Assembly: GCA_034509425.1 (NCBI GenBank)
Contig: JAVTVJ010000851.1
Span: forward strand, 124,001-188,000
From: Eopsaltria australis
Taxonomy: Eukaryota; Chordata; Aves; Passeriformes; Petroicidae
Length of the DNA stretch: 64,000 bases
Reading direction: 5' to 3'
Made by a program: the position numbers and the translations under genes. The notes beneath the pieces are model-generated. The model searched no databases. It saw only the letters and a list, made by a program, of their open reading frames with translations, and was not told the DNA's origin. Each line of letters starts with the position of its first letter. Position 1 is the stretch's first letter. Positions 37,411-47,977 of the stretch are shown one piece after another.

Positions 37411-40063
37411 GTGGTTGTTCCCAGCCCATCCCACCTTTCCTGCACAGCCCAGGAGCTGAGTGCATTTTCCATCTGTAAATCCACCCTCGAGCAGATGCTT
37501 TGCTGACCAAACTTTCCAGTAAAGAAGTGCAGGTGGGTTCTTCCTTATCCCTGTGATGGGAATAGCATTTCCCTTGCCGCCTCTGTGATTTGGGATGACT
37601 TCATCCTCTTGCCAGGACTCTGCATGCTGCTGCCAGAGGAGCACCCCTGACCCTGCAGAAGGACCTGCTGTGGCTCATCAGGGCCTTTGCAGCTCACTTT
37701 TAACAGGGGAGAGGGATGAAGAAGCAGGAGGCAGGGAAAATGTAAATTTTTAAAATGTGTGCCTTCCCAGTGTCCATTTGAAGCACTGGGAGAGGGGTGG
37801 GCTGGGGGCTGCAGGCTGGAGATTGGGCTCTGCCAGGGTCCCACCGTGCCCTGGTGCCAAGGGTAGCTGGAGGCTAGGGAGAGCAAATAAATCAGTGTTC
37901 CTGCCCTGAGTTCATTGCTGTGAAATCTCCCTGATTTTCTTCCCCTGGTGGGGAGCACCAAGCTGGGCACTGTCACAGTTTTCTCTCCCCCTTGCTGCCA
38001 CCAGCGGGAAGGTCAGAGAGGGGGGTTGTGAAAAGGTGACTCTGGCTTCAGTCCCCAGTGGGGACACGGGCCGTGGGTGAGACCTGCCCTGTCCCAACGC
38101 CGAGCTGGCAGACAGGGACTGTCACTGCTGGCTCCGACCCCTTGAACAGGGCTGGGAATGCTTTTTCTGGCTTGGGAGGGCTGTGCCAAGAGGCTGCCAA
38201 CCCCATAACAAACCCTCAGCCTCCATCAGCAGTGTGTGCAGTATGGTGTGGCTGTGGGGGCGTCCGGGGGAGGGGGTTCCTCCCACGGCCCTTGCATGGG
38301 AACAGACCAAGGTGAAATGGAAGCAGGAAAAGGCCACAACGCTGGTGATGGGCTGGGACTCCTGGTCCTGCTTGTTGGGGAGCTGAATCCTCAAGGACCC
38401 CCAGGGGCTGCTGTCACTCCAGCCCTGCTCACTGCCCGTTCCCCTCCTTTTCTGTGCTTCTGCTCCCCGCTTCTGGTACAGACATGTCATTCCCCTGCCT
38501 TGAACATCTCCCTGCCTGGGTTTGCTGTGCCTGGTGTGGGTTATTTTGGAGGGACTGCTCAGCACCAGGGTCTGCATCCCGGTGTGGAGACCCCAAACCC
38601 TCCCTTCAGCCTCCTGCCAGCACCCCTGGGGACAAGTGACTTCCCCTTGGCTGGGGCCACCAGAGCAGCAGAGCCCTGGCGTGGACCAACCTGCACCTCT
38701 GGCTCTTGGGGACAGGCATATGGTGGTTTTGAGCTGCTCATAGTGCCCAGCACTCAACACGAGTCCTCTGGGGATCAATAAATTCCCAAAGACAGGGGCT
38801 TTGGAAAGCATCCATCCTGCTCCCAGCTCAGTCCTCTGTCCCCTGAGCTCCATCCAGCTGCAGCATGGACCTTCTGCTGCCATTTGCCCCATGGACTAAG
38901 CCAGAGCTGCTGTCAACCCTCCTGCTGCCAAGTCAGTTTTGTTTCCCCAAAATTGCTTTCTCCACCTCTTTCCTCCCAGATCTCCTGTGGTGGAGCCCTG
39001 CAGTGCGACCCAGTGGGTGTTACTGAGGCCCCCTGCACGGACCTGCACTCAGCTTTGTCACCTGCCCTGGCTCTCCCCGTTCTTATTTAAAGCCCGGTGC
39101 CCAGAACTGCCTTCCAGTGGCCCCTGCAGTGCTGGAGGCTCCCATGTGCCCCCCATGCACAGTAAGGGGTCGTGTCTTCGGCAGGGATTTGAGGGGATCT
39201 CAGCCAAAGCAAGGCCGTGGCAGGGTCGGCAATCTGTCCAGCACAAAGTTGCCTTTGAGCCCCTGCAGAGGCCCCACCTGCCCCTTCTGCCTGGGGGGAG
39301 CTGCCAGGGGGGGCCCAGAATGGAGCCAGGAGAAGGGCAGCCAGCGGCAGTGGCAGGACCAAGACCCCCGGCCCAAGGCAGTGCTGAGGAGGGGGCTCTA
39401 CAGGGCAGCTGCAGGAGGGGACCCACAGGACATCAGCCACTGTAGCACCGGTGCTCCTCTGGCTCCTGCTTGGTGCAGAGCAGCAGGACACTTTTGGATC
39501 ATTTTGGGTTTTCCTCCCTCTAAACCTGCGTGTGTGTTTTGGGCTGAGGGGTGAATGGGATGCTTATGGCACCCCTTGTGCTGCTGAGCTGCTCTCCCTG
39601 TTGCCCCAATTTCCCCAGCTGCCCAGTTCAGTGTTCTTCATCAGGCCCGGTGTAACAACTTCGCTGGGCTGGGGCTTGGGGGGGTTACAGGGTGGCTGTG
39701 GGGGATTGTTCCTGCCGTGGTGGTCCTAAGCCTGCATCTGCCAGGGACATCCACAGTGTTGGAGCCTCTCTGGGGAGAGGGTGTACAGGGGTGTGGAGGA
39801 TGAAGTAGGATCCCATTGTTTCCTGCAGCACCCTGGACTGCTGCCAGCCCCCACCCCTGCCCCTGACGTGCTCTCCCATTCTGGGCCTGGGGTCCTGCTC
39901 CTGTCCAGTCAGTGGCTCTCCAGAAGAGCCAAACAGAAAGCAGGCCTTGCTGCATACAACCTTGGAAAAAGCCAGGAGCCTTCCTGGGTGTGTCTGTCGG
40001 GGCTCCCAATCCCCATCCCGCAGTGGGCTTGGTAATGAAGACCCAGCCTCTCTTTCACCCTGG
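37411..40063. other. Intergenic SMG5 to PAQR6-like locus, nothing recognised
   Basis: GC-moderate sequence with scattered AATAAA words (for example near 37885 and 38778) but no exon with recognisable homology, no RNA gene and no clear repeat family. Confidence 0.4.
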
Positions 40064-42045
40064 GTGCTGTGGCAGGTAAAGCTGCAGGTCTCCAAGGTCC
40101 ACCAGGTGCCTTGGGTTTGTGTGGCTGGGGGAGGGGGAAGCTCTACCCCCAGGTTTCTTCCCCCACTTCCCTCATCCAAGGTGGGAAATCACCTGGACTC
40201 CCCAAGAAACCTTGTTCCAGGTGGGAGATACTCCCAGCCCACTCTTCCTCAGTTTCCCCACCCACCACAATCCCAAAGCAGCTCTTGGGCTGCCCTGCTC
40301 CCCCTGGGGTGTCCCCTGACCAGCCCCTCTGTCCCCACAGATCTTCTGGGAGCATGGGATCATGTTGGGGTATTGGCACCCCAAGAACCCAGCCCTTGAC
40401 TGTCCTCAGCTCCTTTCAGATGATGAATGAGACAATCCTGGACACACTTCCTGCTGACCTGGTGAGGATGGAGACCGGATGAAGATGAGAATGGGAATAG
40501 GAATGGCGATGGACATGGGGATGGGATGGGAACGGAACACGGACAAGGATGGGAGTGATGGGATGGGAATGGGGGCAGGGACAGTTGTGGAGATGGGGGC
40601 CGGGATGGGGATCAGAAGAGGATGGAGATGGGGACAAAGAAAGGCTGGCAATGGGGATAGGGGTGGGATTAGGGACAGGGCTGGGGACAGAGATGGGGCT
40701 GGGGACACAGACAGGGACAGGGATGGGGATGAGGAGGGGATGGAGATGAGGATGGAGACAAGGATGGGGATGGGGACAGGGACAGAGCTCACCTCAAAAC
40801 TTGCTGTGCCAGCAGGTGTTTCATGTGGCCCTGCCTGGTGCTCTTGTCCTCCCTGAAGATCTGCTGGGCTCACCGCTGGCCACTGCTCATTTGCCTGCCG
40901 CTTGTCTGCCTCTCTCTCTGCCTCCACCTCTTCAGCTCCATGTCAGTGCCTGCCCACCACATCTGCTACATCTGTGACTGCGGAGCCTTCAGCTTCTACA
41001 GCCTGGGAGAGGCTCGGTGGAGATGGGCTGGCAGAGGGGGCTGGGGCAGGGACAGGAAGCTGCAGGCCCCATGGCACCGTGTGTCTGTCACAGGCTGTGT
41101 GCTGGACTCCTGGCTCAGCGATGCTTGGCCCCATTGCTTTGCCCCCGTGGCTGTTTTGAACTCCTTCATCTGCACTGGCCTCTCTTGCTATTCCCAGTAC
41201 GTTTAGGATAAGGAAACTGCTGGAGGTTTCCTCCTTGTCAGCTTTTTAGTCCTCTTGATGATTCCCCCTGCTCAGTCCAAAGCCAAGGTTTTTGCTGGGT
41301 CCTCACTGTGGAAGCTGACAGGGGTCTGTGCCCCACACCTGTTCCCCCTTCACAACTTCCCCAAGCTGGATCAGCCCCAGCTGAGCAAGGTGCTGCAGAT
41401 GGTGGCTTTTGTGTGCCCCTTCCTCCACGACAGCATCCTGCTCTTCTAGTCAGGGTGTCCTGGGGCAAGAGTCAGGTGTCCCCATCGCAGGGGTCCCAGG
41501 GTGCTTCCAGAGAGCTCCCTGCTGCTTCTCACCCTTCTCCCCACAGCTCCTCTGCTGCTGCTGCTGCTGTGGCTGTGCCTGGAGTGAAGCTGTGTTCAGG
41601 TACTTCCACCACCACCTGCTCTTTGTGCTACTCGGCGGCTTCCTCTTCACATCCCACCTGCCCAAGTGCCTTGTGCCCAGCTGCTCTGACTGCAGCCACT
41701 GCCCCCAAAGCAGCCCCTTGCAGCAGGAGCTGTACGAGGAGCCCCAGCACCCACGGGTGATGGCCTCTCAGCCTGGCAGGACACAGCCACCAGCTGTTCC
41801 ACATCTGTGCTGGGCACCCCTCACAGCTGGAGGCCATTCTCTGTGTTGGGTGCATGTGCCAGGCCTGGCTGCGGGGCCACCTGAGCCCCACTGGGATCCC
41901 AAACACCTTTGGCAGCGCCGAGCGGGCCCTTGTGAGCAGCGCTGCCACCATCAGTGCCTTGACTGTGGCCTTGCCCCAGACCCCCGGTGGCTCTGGCCGC
42001 CCCCCAGGCACCCCCACTGGGGCTGGGCACCAGAGGGTCCTGTGA
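40064..42045 (+). pseudogene. PAQR6: PAQR6-like (membrane progestin receptor delta) locus, apparently decayed
   Basis: Exon remnants at about 40064-40114, 40341-40461, 40816-41006, 41094-41200, 41357-41475 and 41547-42045 match PAQR6 in order. Examples are KVHQVP, IFWEHGIM, LSSFQMMNET, the segment ending HLFSSMS, VLNSFICTGLSCYS, QLSKVLQMVAF, GGFLFTSHLP and GHSHQLFHICA. The intact family protein is a seven-helix steroid-binding membrane receptor. Lesions seen here: GTG where the start ATG is expected; a net 2-nt loss near 40402 that leads to TGA at 40428; a net 5-nt loss near 40438; a GA instead of GT at the donor after 41006; no AG before the exon at 41357; a frame loss producing TAG at 41447-41449; and a further frame change before GHSHQ near 41783. 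A strongly diverged working gene with different splicing is less likely. It is in tandem with SMG5, as in human. Confidence 0.72.
40466..40788 (+). repeat. G-rich GGGGAT/GGGGACA-type satellite in PAQR6-like intron 2
   Basis: Degenerate short tandem units of the form GATGGG, GGGGAC and GGAATG fill the interval between the exon 2 donor and the exon 3 acceptor. The G-rich strand is the sense strand of the PAQR6-like locus. Confidence 0.8.
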
Positions 42046-42580
42046 CACTGTGAGGGGCTGGGCTGCAGAGCTTGGGAGAACGCAGCATCCTGGCAGAGTC
42101 CTTGCAGAGTCCCTCTTCCCACTCCCTCTGCACCCAGTCTGTGCCTTAGTTCTTTCCGTGCAAACCAGTGGTGATTCCATGAATTTGGGGCAGGGACAAG
42201 ATGTCATCCTGTGTGGGGACCCAGCAGTGCATGTATGCATGTGTATGTCAAGGTCAATGAGTATTAAGGTGGTTTGTGATGAAATCCCTGGGCAGGCCAC
42301 GGGGTGCATGGAGCAGCTCTGCTGCTCCCCAGTATCCCTACGCTTGGGAGAAGCAGCTTTAAATTAAACTGGAACAATGATGGTGCAGCTCTGGGCTCCT
42401 CACTGCTGGGAGCAGGCTCTGGGGGTGGTAGCACCACTCCTCCTTGGAGCCTGGGTGGGGACAGGGAGGGAAATCAGGAATCCTCAGCTGTGTGGGGTGG
42501 GGTGACATGGGGCACATCCACTGCAGCCTCCCACCCACCCACGCCCCAAGCTTGGGAAGGAACTGGCTCCACCATTTGCA
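42046..42580. other. Short intergenic stretch between the convergent PAQR6-like locus and BGLAP
   Basis: No coding or repeat signal was recognised. It separates the 3' end of the PAQR6-like locus from the BGLAP poly(A) signal. Confidence 0.4.
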
Positions 42581-42586
42581 TTTATT
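42581..42586 (-). terminator. BGLAP: Poly(A) signal of BGLAP
   Basis: AATAAA on the minus strand lies 93 bases after the osteocalcin stop codon, giving the very short 3' UTR typical of this small gene. Confidence 0.75.
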
Positions 42587-42678
42587 TCTTTCCAGAGCTA
42601 ACAGAAAGGGTGGGAGGGTGAAGGTGTAAAGGGGGGGCTGACTCGGGTCTATGGGGGCGCAGCCCCTGCCCCGTGGGG

Positions 42679-43461
42679 CTACACGAGGCCGTAGTAGCGC
42701 CGATACGCCTCCTGGAACCCGATCTGGTCGGCCAGCTCGTCACAGTCGGGGTTGAGCTCGCACACCTCGCGCTTGGCCTCCAGCGGGTCCCGTGGGGCTC
42801 CATAGACGCTGCAGGGGACAAACAGGGGACTCAGGGGGCATTGGGGGGTCCCATCGGGGCCGGAGGCTCCTGGGGAGGGGCTGGGCCAGCAGGCTTCCCC
42901 TCAGCCGGGGGCCGTGATCCCTCGCCCAGCAGGACCAAGCACTACCTGTCATAGCCGTAATTCCGCTTCTGTCTCTGCACCACCTCGGCACTGGCACGTC
43001 TGGAAACGAAGGCTGCATGGACAGTGTGGGGGTCAGGGGGGTCATGGCCCCCTCTCCCCAAGGTGGTGGGGCTGAGCAGCTGCGGTTACTCACCTTCAGA
43101 GCTGGGCGAGTCGTCGGTGCTGGCAGAGCCATCGGCAGCTGTGAGTGACACAGAGGGCTGGGTGGGCTCAGGAAGGCCCCACGTGGGCTCTGCTCTCACC
43201 CCACTCCTTTTGGGGCTCAGACCCCACTGAGACCCCCCAATCTGCTGAAGGATGTCCTGCTCCGTATCTCCCTGACACAGCCCTGTGTTCCCCACCCCAA
43301 GGCTCAGCAAATTTTTCCCAATCCCTTTGCTCCCTCCAGAGCCCTTCCCAGGGCACAGAACCACCCCCACTGTCCCCAGCAGCTCCAGAGACCCCCATAC
43401 CTCTGCGGCAGAGGCCAAGCGTGAGCAGGACCAAGAGGGTCAGCAGGATGAGGGACTTCAT
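42679..43461 (-). CDS. BGLAP: BGLAP (osteocalcin, bone Gla protein), complete, four exons
   Basis: Minus-strand exons 43461-43401, 43138-43094, 43012-42946 and 42808-42679 join to 100 residues plus TAG. Residues 1-20 are a signal peptide with a leucine-rich core. The propeptide carries [12 protein letters not shown], the gamma-carboxylase docking site, and ends in QKR at residues 50-52, the furin-type cleavage point. The mature 48-residue peptide starts NYGYDS and keeps all key features: Gla sites at E16, E20 and E23, the C22-C28 disulfide, and the C-terminal [10 protein letters not shown]. It is secreted by osteoblasts and binds hydroxyapatite through the vitamin K-dependent Gla residues. 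Length and the four-exon layout match other osteocalcins. It lies beside PMF1 as in mammals. Confidence 0.97.
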
Positions 43462-43509
43462 GGTGCCTTCCTGTGCTGGGCTGAGCGGAGCCCTGGCTCC
43501 CTGGGTGTC

Positions 43510-43515
43510 TTTATA
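43510..43515 (-). promoter_or_regulatory. BGLAP: TATA box of BGLAP
   Basis: TATAAA on the minus strand in the context CCTATAAAGA lies 49 bases upstream of the start codon. It places transcription start near 43480-43486 with a leader of about 20-25 bases. Osteocalcin promoters are TATA-driven. Confidence 0.8.
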
Positions 43516-43609
43516 GGGTGCTGTGGCCTTGGCAAGGGGGGGGCATGGCCCCACCAGGGTTATTTCCAGCACATCCGCTATGGCCGGAGCTGCCGGCAGA
43601 GGTGGCAAT

Positions 43610-43616
43610 TGTGGTT
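43610..43616 (-). promoter_or_regulatory. BGLAP: OSE2-like Runx2 site upstream of BGLAP
   Basis: AACCACA on the minus strand lies about 125-135 bases upstream of the predicted start site. The mouse osteocalcin OSE2 element, bound by Runx2, has this core and sits at about -137 to -131. The match in both sequence and position supports a conserved osteoblast-specific element. Binding itself is inferred. Confidence 0.6.
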
Positions 43617-45591
43617 TGGGATGAACTCGATCCCCCTGTGCCCAGCCAGAGCCCACAAAGGGAGGGAGAAGTGGCCTCAGGCCAGGAGGGATTTGTTGAT
43701 GAGCCCAGCCCTGCCAGCCAGGCAGCACTGAGTCCCCACTGGAACGGGTGATGGGGCACTGGGGGCTCCTCACTGCACTCCCCAGTCACCCACTGCCCTG
43801 TCCCACTTCCCACAGGTGGATCCCAGAATTGTCTTCTGCAATACGGGGAGACTTTCCTGCCAAAGCCTGGGGGGTTTTCCTCCATGTGCAGGGCCAGTGG
43901 GGACTTGCTGGCCCACTTTTGGGGGACCAGCACATGCTGCTTTTGTGGCACTGTCGCACTGTATCCCTGGAGGGTGAGCAGGTGCCTCTGCCCTTGGTCT
44001 CTGCACAGCTCCTCCATGGGCATGGGCAGATGCTGCATGGCCAGGGCAGAGCCCCTGAACATTTCTCTTTTGGATCCTGACCACTTTTTGATCCTATAAA
44101 TCCCAGCCGTCTTGAAAAGCGGAACCAGAGGCTTTGGGGCAGAGGGCGGACAGAACTGCTGAACCAGAGCTTTTGTCAGACAAACCCATAAAGTACAGAG
44201 TACATGGGCCAAGTACGCAGCAGGAGCCAAACCAGGAACAAGAGCCCCAATTTATTGAGATTCCAAGACAGCAAGGGGAGGCAGAGGGGAAACTGCTGCA
44301 GCCGCTCTGCCGCGGGCTCTAATTGCAAACAGAGGTTGGGGCGTGGTGCGAGCGGCCACTGCTGCTCCCCAGTTTGTCACAGGGCACGGCCTCTCCTTGG
44401 GCTGGAGACCATGGAACCTCCTGCTCTCAGTGGCTGCTGGACTCAGAATATCTTTCAGTCCTCATCAGGTGTGGGGGGACTCTCCTCATTCCCTGCCCAG
44501 CCCCAAGGAACAACCTGTTCATGCTGGGGCTCTGACAGGGAGATCCTGGGATCCTTCGCTTCCCCAGCCTGCAAACTTCTGACGAAGCAGTAACAGACAA
44601 CTCTGGGTGGGGAAAACCAGTCTGGTTCCATTAAGTTCCACTGAAAAACATTAAACCCCTGTGCCACAAGCCCACAAAGTGGAGGCAGGGCTGTTCCAAC
44701 CTCTGCACAGACCACCAGATACCTCAGGCTGCAGGAGGGGACCACAGCCAGAAGATAACTTGGAGAACAGAATGAATAGTAACGAGGAACTTGGTGCAGC
44801 AGCAGCTGCTGCCACATCTGCAATGGGCAGTGGTTTGAACACATGGAGACTGAATGAACCTGCAAGCACAGGCAGGAGTGCTGGGTGTGACTGAGCCTCA
44901 GCTGTGCCTGCTCCTGCTCGTGAGCTCCTCAAGCCTGGGCACAGCCTGGCTTGGGGCTTAAGGCACTGAATTTTGTCTAATGCACAGCTAAAATAGCTAC
45001 AAAACCCCAAAAGTGGCTTTGGAAACTGGAATCAGGCCTGTCACAGCACTGAGCGGAGCAGATGAGAGCACAGACACACTTTGTGACACTCCTCTCTGTC
45101 TAGCTGAGTAGGAAAATAGGGAATTGCCATCCATTTCCAAAGATCCCAATGGTTATTTTTGTTTCTTCAGCAAATCTGATCAAATCATGCCAGTCCAGCA
45201 GCTGTTTCAGTCCCTCTGTAGTCTCCTGTGGCCTGATGGGGTGATTCTCACTTTGGGTTCTGTGCACACCTTGTCCCATCAGTGCTTTGGGATGATGAAC
45301 CATCCCAGCAGAGCCTGTGGGACATCCTGCAGCCTCACTGGGACTCCTGGAATGTCATGATGAGTTCTCGTTGCTCCTTACTGATTGCCTGGAAGGAACA
45401 GGACCCACAGACCTCAGCATGATGCTTGACCCACCCTGCCACACTCAGGGTGGAAAGTGGGCCGAGTGTGTCACACTCTGCTGTCCCCTGCATGCGCAGA
45501 ACATGATCCCTTCACCTCCCCAAGGAACACCCCACATCCCACCCACTGCACAGGGAAAAGCACCTGAGACCTCCAGAGAAAATGTCCAGGC
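43617..45591. other. Intergenic BGLAP to PMF1, nothing recognised
   Basis: No exon with known homology was recognised. A TATAAAT word occurs near 44096 on the plus strand without a recognisable gene after it. Some of this interval may be distal BGLAP regulatory sequence or PMF1 3' UTR. Confidence 0.4.
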
Positions 45592-47947
45592 CTAAAGTTT
45601 CAGCAGTTCTGCTGGGGAGGTCTTGGAGAAGTGGAGGGTTTGAATGTCATCCCAGGCCCCGCTGAGCCCCGCTCTGGCGGGTGTGAGAAGGGGGTTGGGT
45701 TGGGTTGGGTTGGGTTGGTTTGGTTCCCTTTGATCTGTTTTTACCTGCCAGGCCTGGTGGCGAGCCTGGATCAGCTGCTGCAACTCCGCAATCCTGTCCC
45801 TCCCCATCAGCACGGACTCAGCCAGCTTCCTGTTGTGTTCCTCCTTGTCCCTGAGAGCTCTGCGCAGGTAGGAGCGGTGCTTCAGGAGGTAGGGCACCAT
45901 GGTGCTGCAGATGTCTTCCTCCGGGATCCCGCTGGGCCGCCTGGGCACACAGCAGCACATGGAGCAGCCAGAGCAGCGATCCTGCCTGCCTTTAGTCCCA
46001 CACAGCCCAGCTGGATGCTGAACTGCTGCCAGGTGGGATCAGCTCTGTGGCTCCCAGAGTTTTCTCTGGCACCGGGAACCGAGCACAGCCAGAGTGGGGA
46101 CCCCAGTGCAGAGCCCCACTGGAGGGAACAGGGAGCCTTCCCCAGACCTGGCTGTAAGTGGATGCTTGGAGCAGGCAGGATGTCATTCACCCCCTCAGCT
46201 GTTGGACAGGTGCTGTGCCCAAAACATCCCATCAGCCCTTTGCATTGGTCAGCATGGGCTTGTACCCCCATCTCAGTGGCACAGACCTCCCTGCACTAAG
46301 GAAGTGAATGGAAATGGATCCCAGACCCAGAGACACACACATTAAACTGATTTTTGTGTGTTTGAGGCCCAGTGACATTGCTGTAAAGACACAGCAGCTT
46401 TCAGACCCTCCCTTGCAGCATGAGGCCAACAGAACACTCAAACATGGCCCAGGAATTGCCTGCTGCCCTTGTAGCAACACGACCCCCACCCCTGGCCATC
46501 CATACCACGCTGGCTCTTCCCGGTCCTTTGCCTCCTCCACAATCTTGTCCAGTGAACTAAAGAGTTCCTCTAGATTCCCTTCGTTTTTCACCTCCTGGAT
46601 CTCCTCCTGCAAAGGAAAGACAACAAGGTGAACACAGGCACCACTCTGCATGTGAGACCTCACTGGTCATGGAATCAGGGAATTGTTTGGCTTCAAAGGG
46701 ACCTTAAAGCAGATCTCGTTCTACCTTCCACTCTCCCAGGCTGCTCCAAGCCCTGTTCAACCTGGCCTTGGACACTTCCAGGGATGGGGTAGCCACAGCT
46801 TCTCTGGGCAACCTGTGCCAGGGCCTCACCACCCTCTCAGTAAAGAATTCCTTCCCAATATCCCATCTAGCCCTGCCCTCTGGCAGTGGGAAGCCATTCC
46901 CCTTGTCCTGTCACCCCAGGTCCTTGTCCAAAGTCCTTCCAGCTTTGTCCTGGATGAAGGGCCTACACCCTGGGAATCACCATCCCTGGGGGTATTTAAC
47001 AGATGTGTGGATATGGCACTTAGGGACCTGGTTTAATGGTGGCCTTGGCAGTGCTGGGGAATGCTTGGACTCTATAGTCCTAGTGGTGTTTTCCAACCTG
47101 AATGCTACCACAGCTCTTTCTGGGGAAGACAGAGCTCTGGAGAGCAGCCTCAGCTTTCTGTGTTTGCCATTTAGGAAATGTATTTGCTGCCCTTAAAATC
47201 AACCTGTTCAGCACTTTTTCACATGGCTTTGAATTCCCTTTTGGACACTTCAAGCCCCTCCACAGCCTCCCAGGCACCCAGGTTGCTCTCCCGTTTACCT
47301 TTATGGACGCCTGTAGCTGGGAGATGAACTGATCGTAAATGCTCCTGGTCAGCTGGGGCTGCAGCTTGTAGAAGCAGCGGTAGCAGTTGACAAACCTCTG
47401 GTAGCTGCAAGACCGACGGGGAGAGGGGGAAGAGGGCAAGATCAGGACGGGGGTCACGGTGGGCTCAGAGTCAGGGTTAGAGATGGGGCCGGGCTCAGGG
47501 CCGCTCCTGGGAATCCGGCTGGGCCCAGGGTCACGGCAGGGCTGGGACCGGGGTCAGGGGTCCCTCCCCGTCCCGCCCGCCCCCGCTCCCGCCTCACCTC
47601 CCGGCGGCCACCAGCTTCTCCAGGAACGTGTCCACCACCGTGGTGAACACCTGGGCGCGACCCGGTGCCGCCGACAGGGCCGGGCCGCCACCGCCGTCGG
47701 CACCCCCGACATCGGCATCACTGGCACCCCCGACATCGGCACTCCCGACATCGGCATCACTGGCACCCCCGGCACCGACACCCCTGACACCGGCACCCTC
47801 GGCACCCCCGCCATCGACACCCCCGACATCGGCATCACCGGCACCCCCGGCACCGACACCCCTGACACCGGCACCCTCGGCACTCCCGGCATCGGCACCC
47901 CCACTCTCCGCCACCCCCGCGCCTCCATCGCCGCCCGCCGCCGCCAT
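45592..47947 (-). CDS. PMF1: PMF1, kinetochore MIS12-complex subunit, five exons
   Basis: Minus-strand exons 47947-47598, 47404-47299, 46606-46506, 45940-45745 and, less surely, 45621-45592 give 260 residues (human 205). Core matches include VVDTFLEKLVAAG, YQRFVNCYRCFYKLQPQ, EGNLEELFSSLDKIVEEAK and RPSGIPEEDICS, followed by a heptad-like coiled coil ending HQAWQ. In the family, PMF1 (Nnf1) joins MIS12, DSN1 and NSL1 to link the centromere to the NDC80 complex. The N-terminus is enlarged by an in-frame minisatellite of Gly, Ala and Asp (residues about 16-88), absent from the human protein. The last ten codons (TSPAELLKL and stop) after a pyrimidine-rich acceptor do not resemble the human C-terminus, so that exon is the weak point. 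The initiator ATG lies within CCATGG. Confidence 0.9.
45690..45722 (+). repeat. (GGGTT)n short tandem repeat in PMF1 intron 4
   Basis: About five GGGTT units lie on the plus strand (AACCC on the PMF1 sense strand), starting about 23 bases inside intron 4 from the exon 4 donor. This is not the vertebrate telomere unit TTAGGG. Confidence 0.8.
46668..46935 (-). mobile_element. CR1 3' fragment in PMF1 intron 2, minus orientation
   Basis: Reads as reverse-complement CR1: AAAGGGACCTTAAAGC, then CTGCTCCAAGCCCTGTTCAA and GGCCTTGGACACTTCCAGGG, followed by AGCTTCTCTGGGCAACCTGT. Confidence 0.8.
46960..47105 (+). mobile_element. CR1 3' fragment in PMF1 intron 2, plus orientation
   Basis: Plus-strand TGGTTTAATGGTGGCCTTGG, CTTGGACTCTATAGTCCTAG and GTTTTCCAACCTGAATG follow the normal sense of a CR1 3' end. 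Together with the neighbouring minus-oriented copy it makes an inverted CR1 pair. Confidence 0.7.
47696..47895 (-). repeat. PMF1: In-frame coding minisatellite in PMF1 exon 1
   Basis: Short units of the type GGCACCCCCGACATC combine into a higher-order repeat of 78 bp (26 codons); a 40-base stretch beginning at 47762 recurs at 47840. Because 78 is a multiple of three, the frame is kept. The protein repeat is EGAGVRGVGAGG followed by ASDADVG-type blocks. Confidence 0.85.
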
Positions 47948-47977
47948 GGCCCGGCTCGCGCGCGGCCGGCGCTGCCC

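Noticed and set aside
40406..40927. 173-codon minus-strand frame rich in PIP/SLS repeats
   Set aside because: It is the antisense of the G-rich satellite in the PAQR6-like locus.
45690..45722. Interstitial telomere repeat
   Set aside because: The unit is GGGTT, not TTAGGG, and only about five copies are present.
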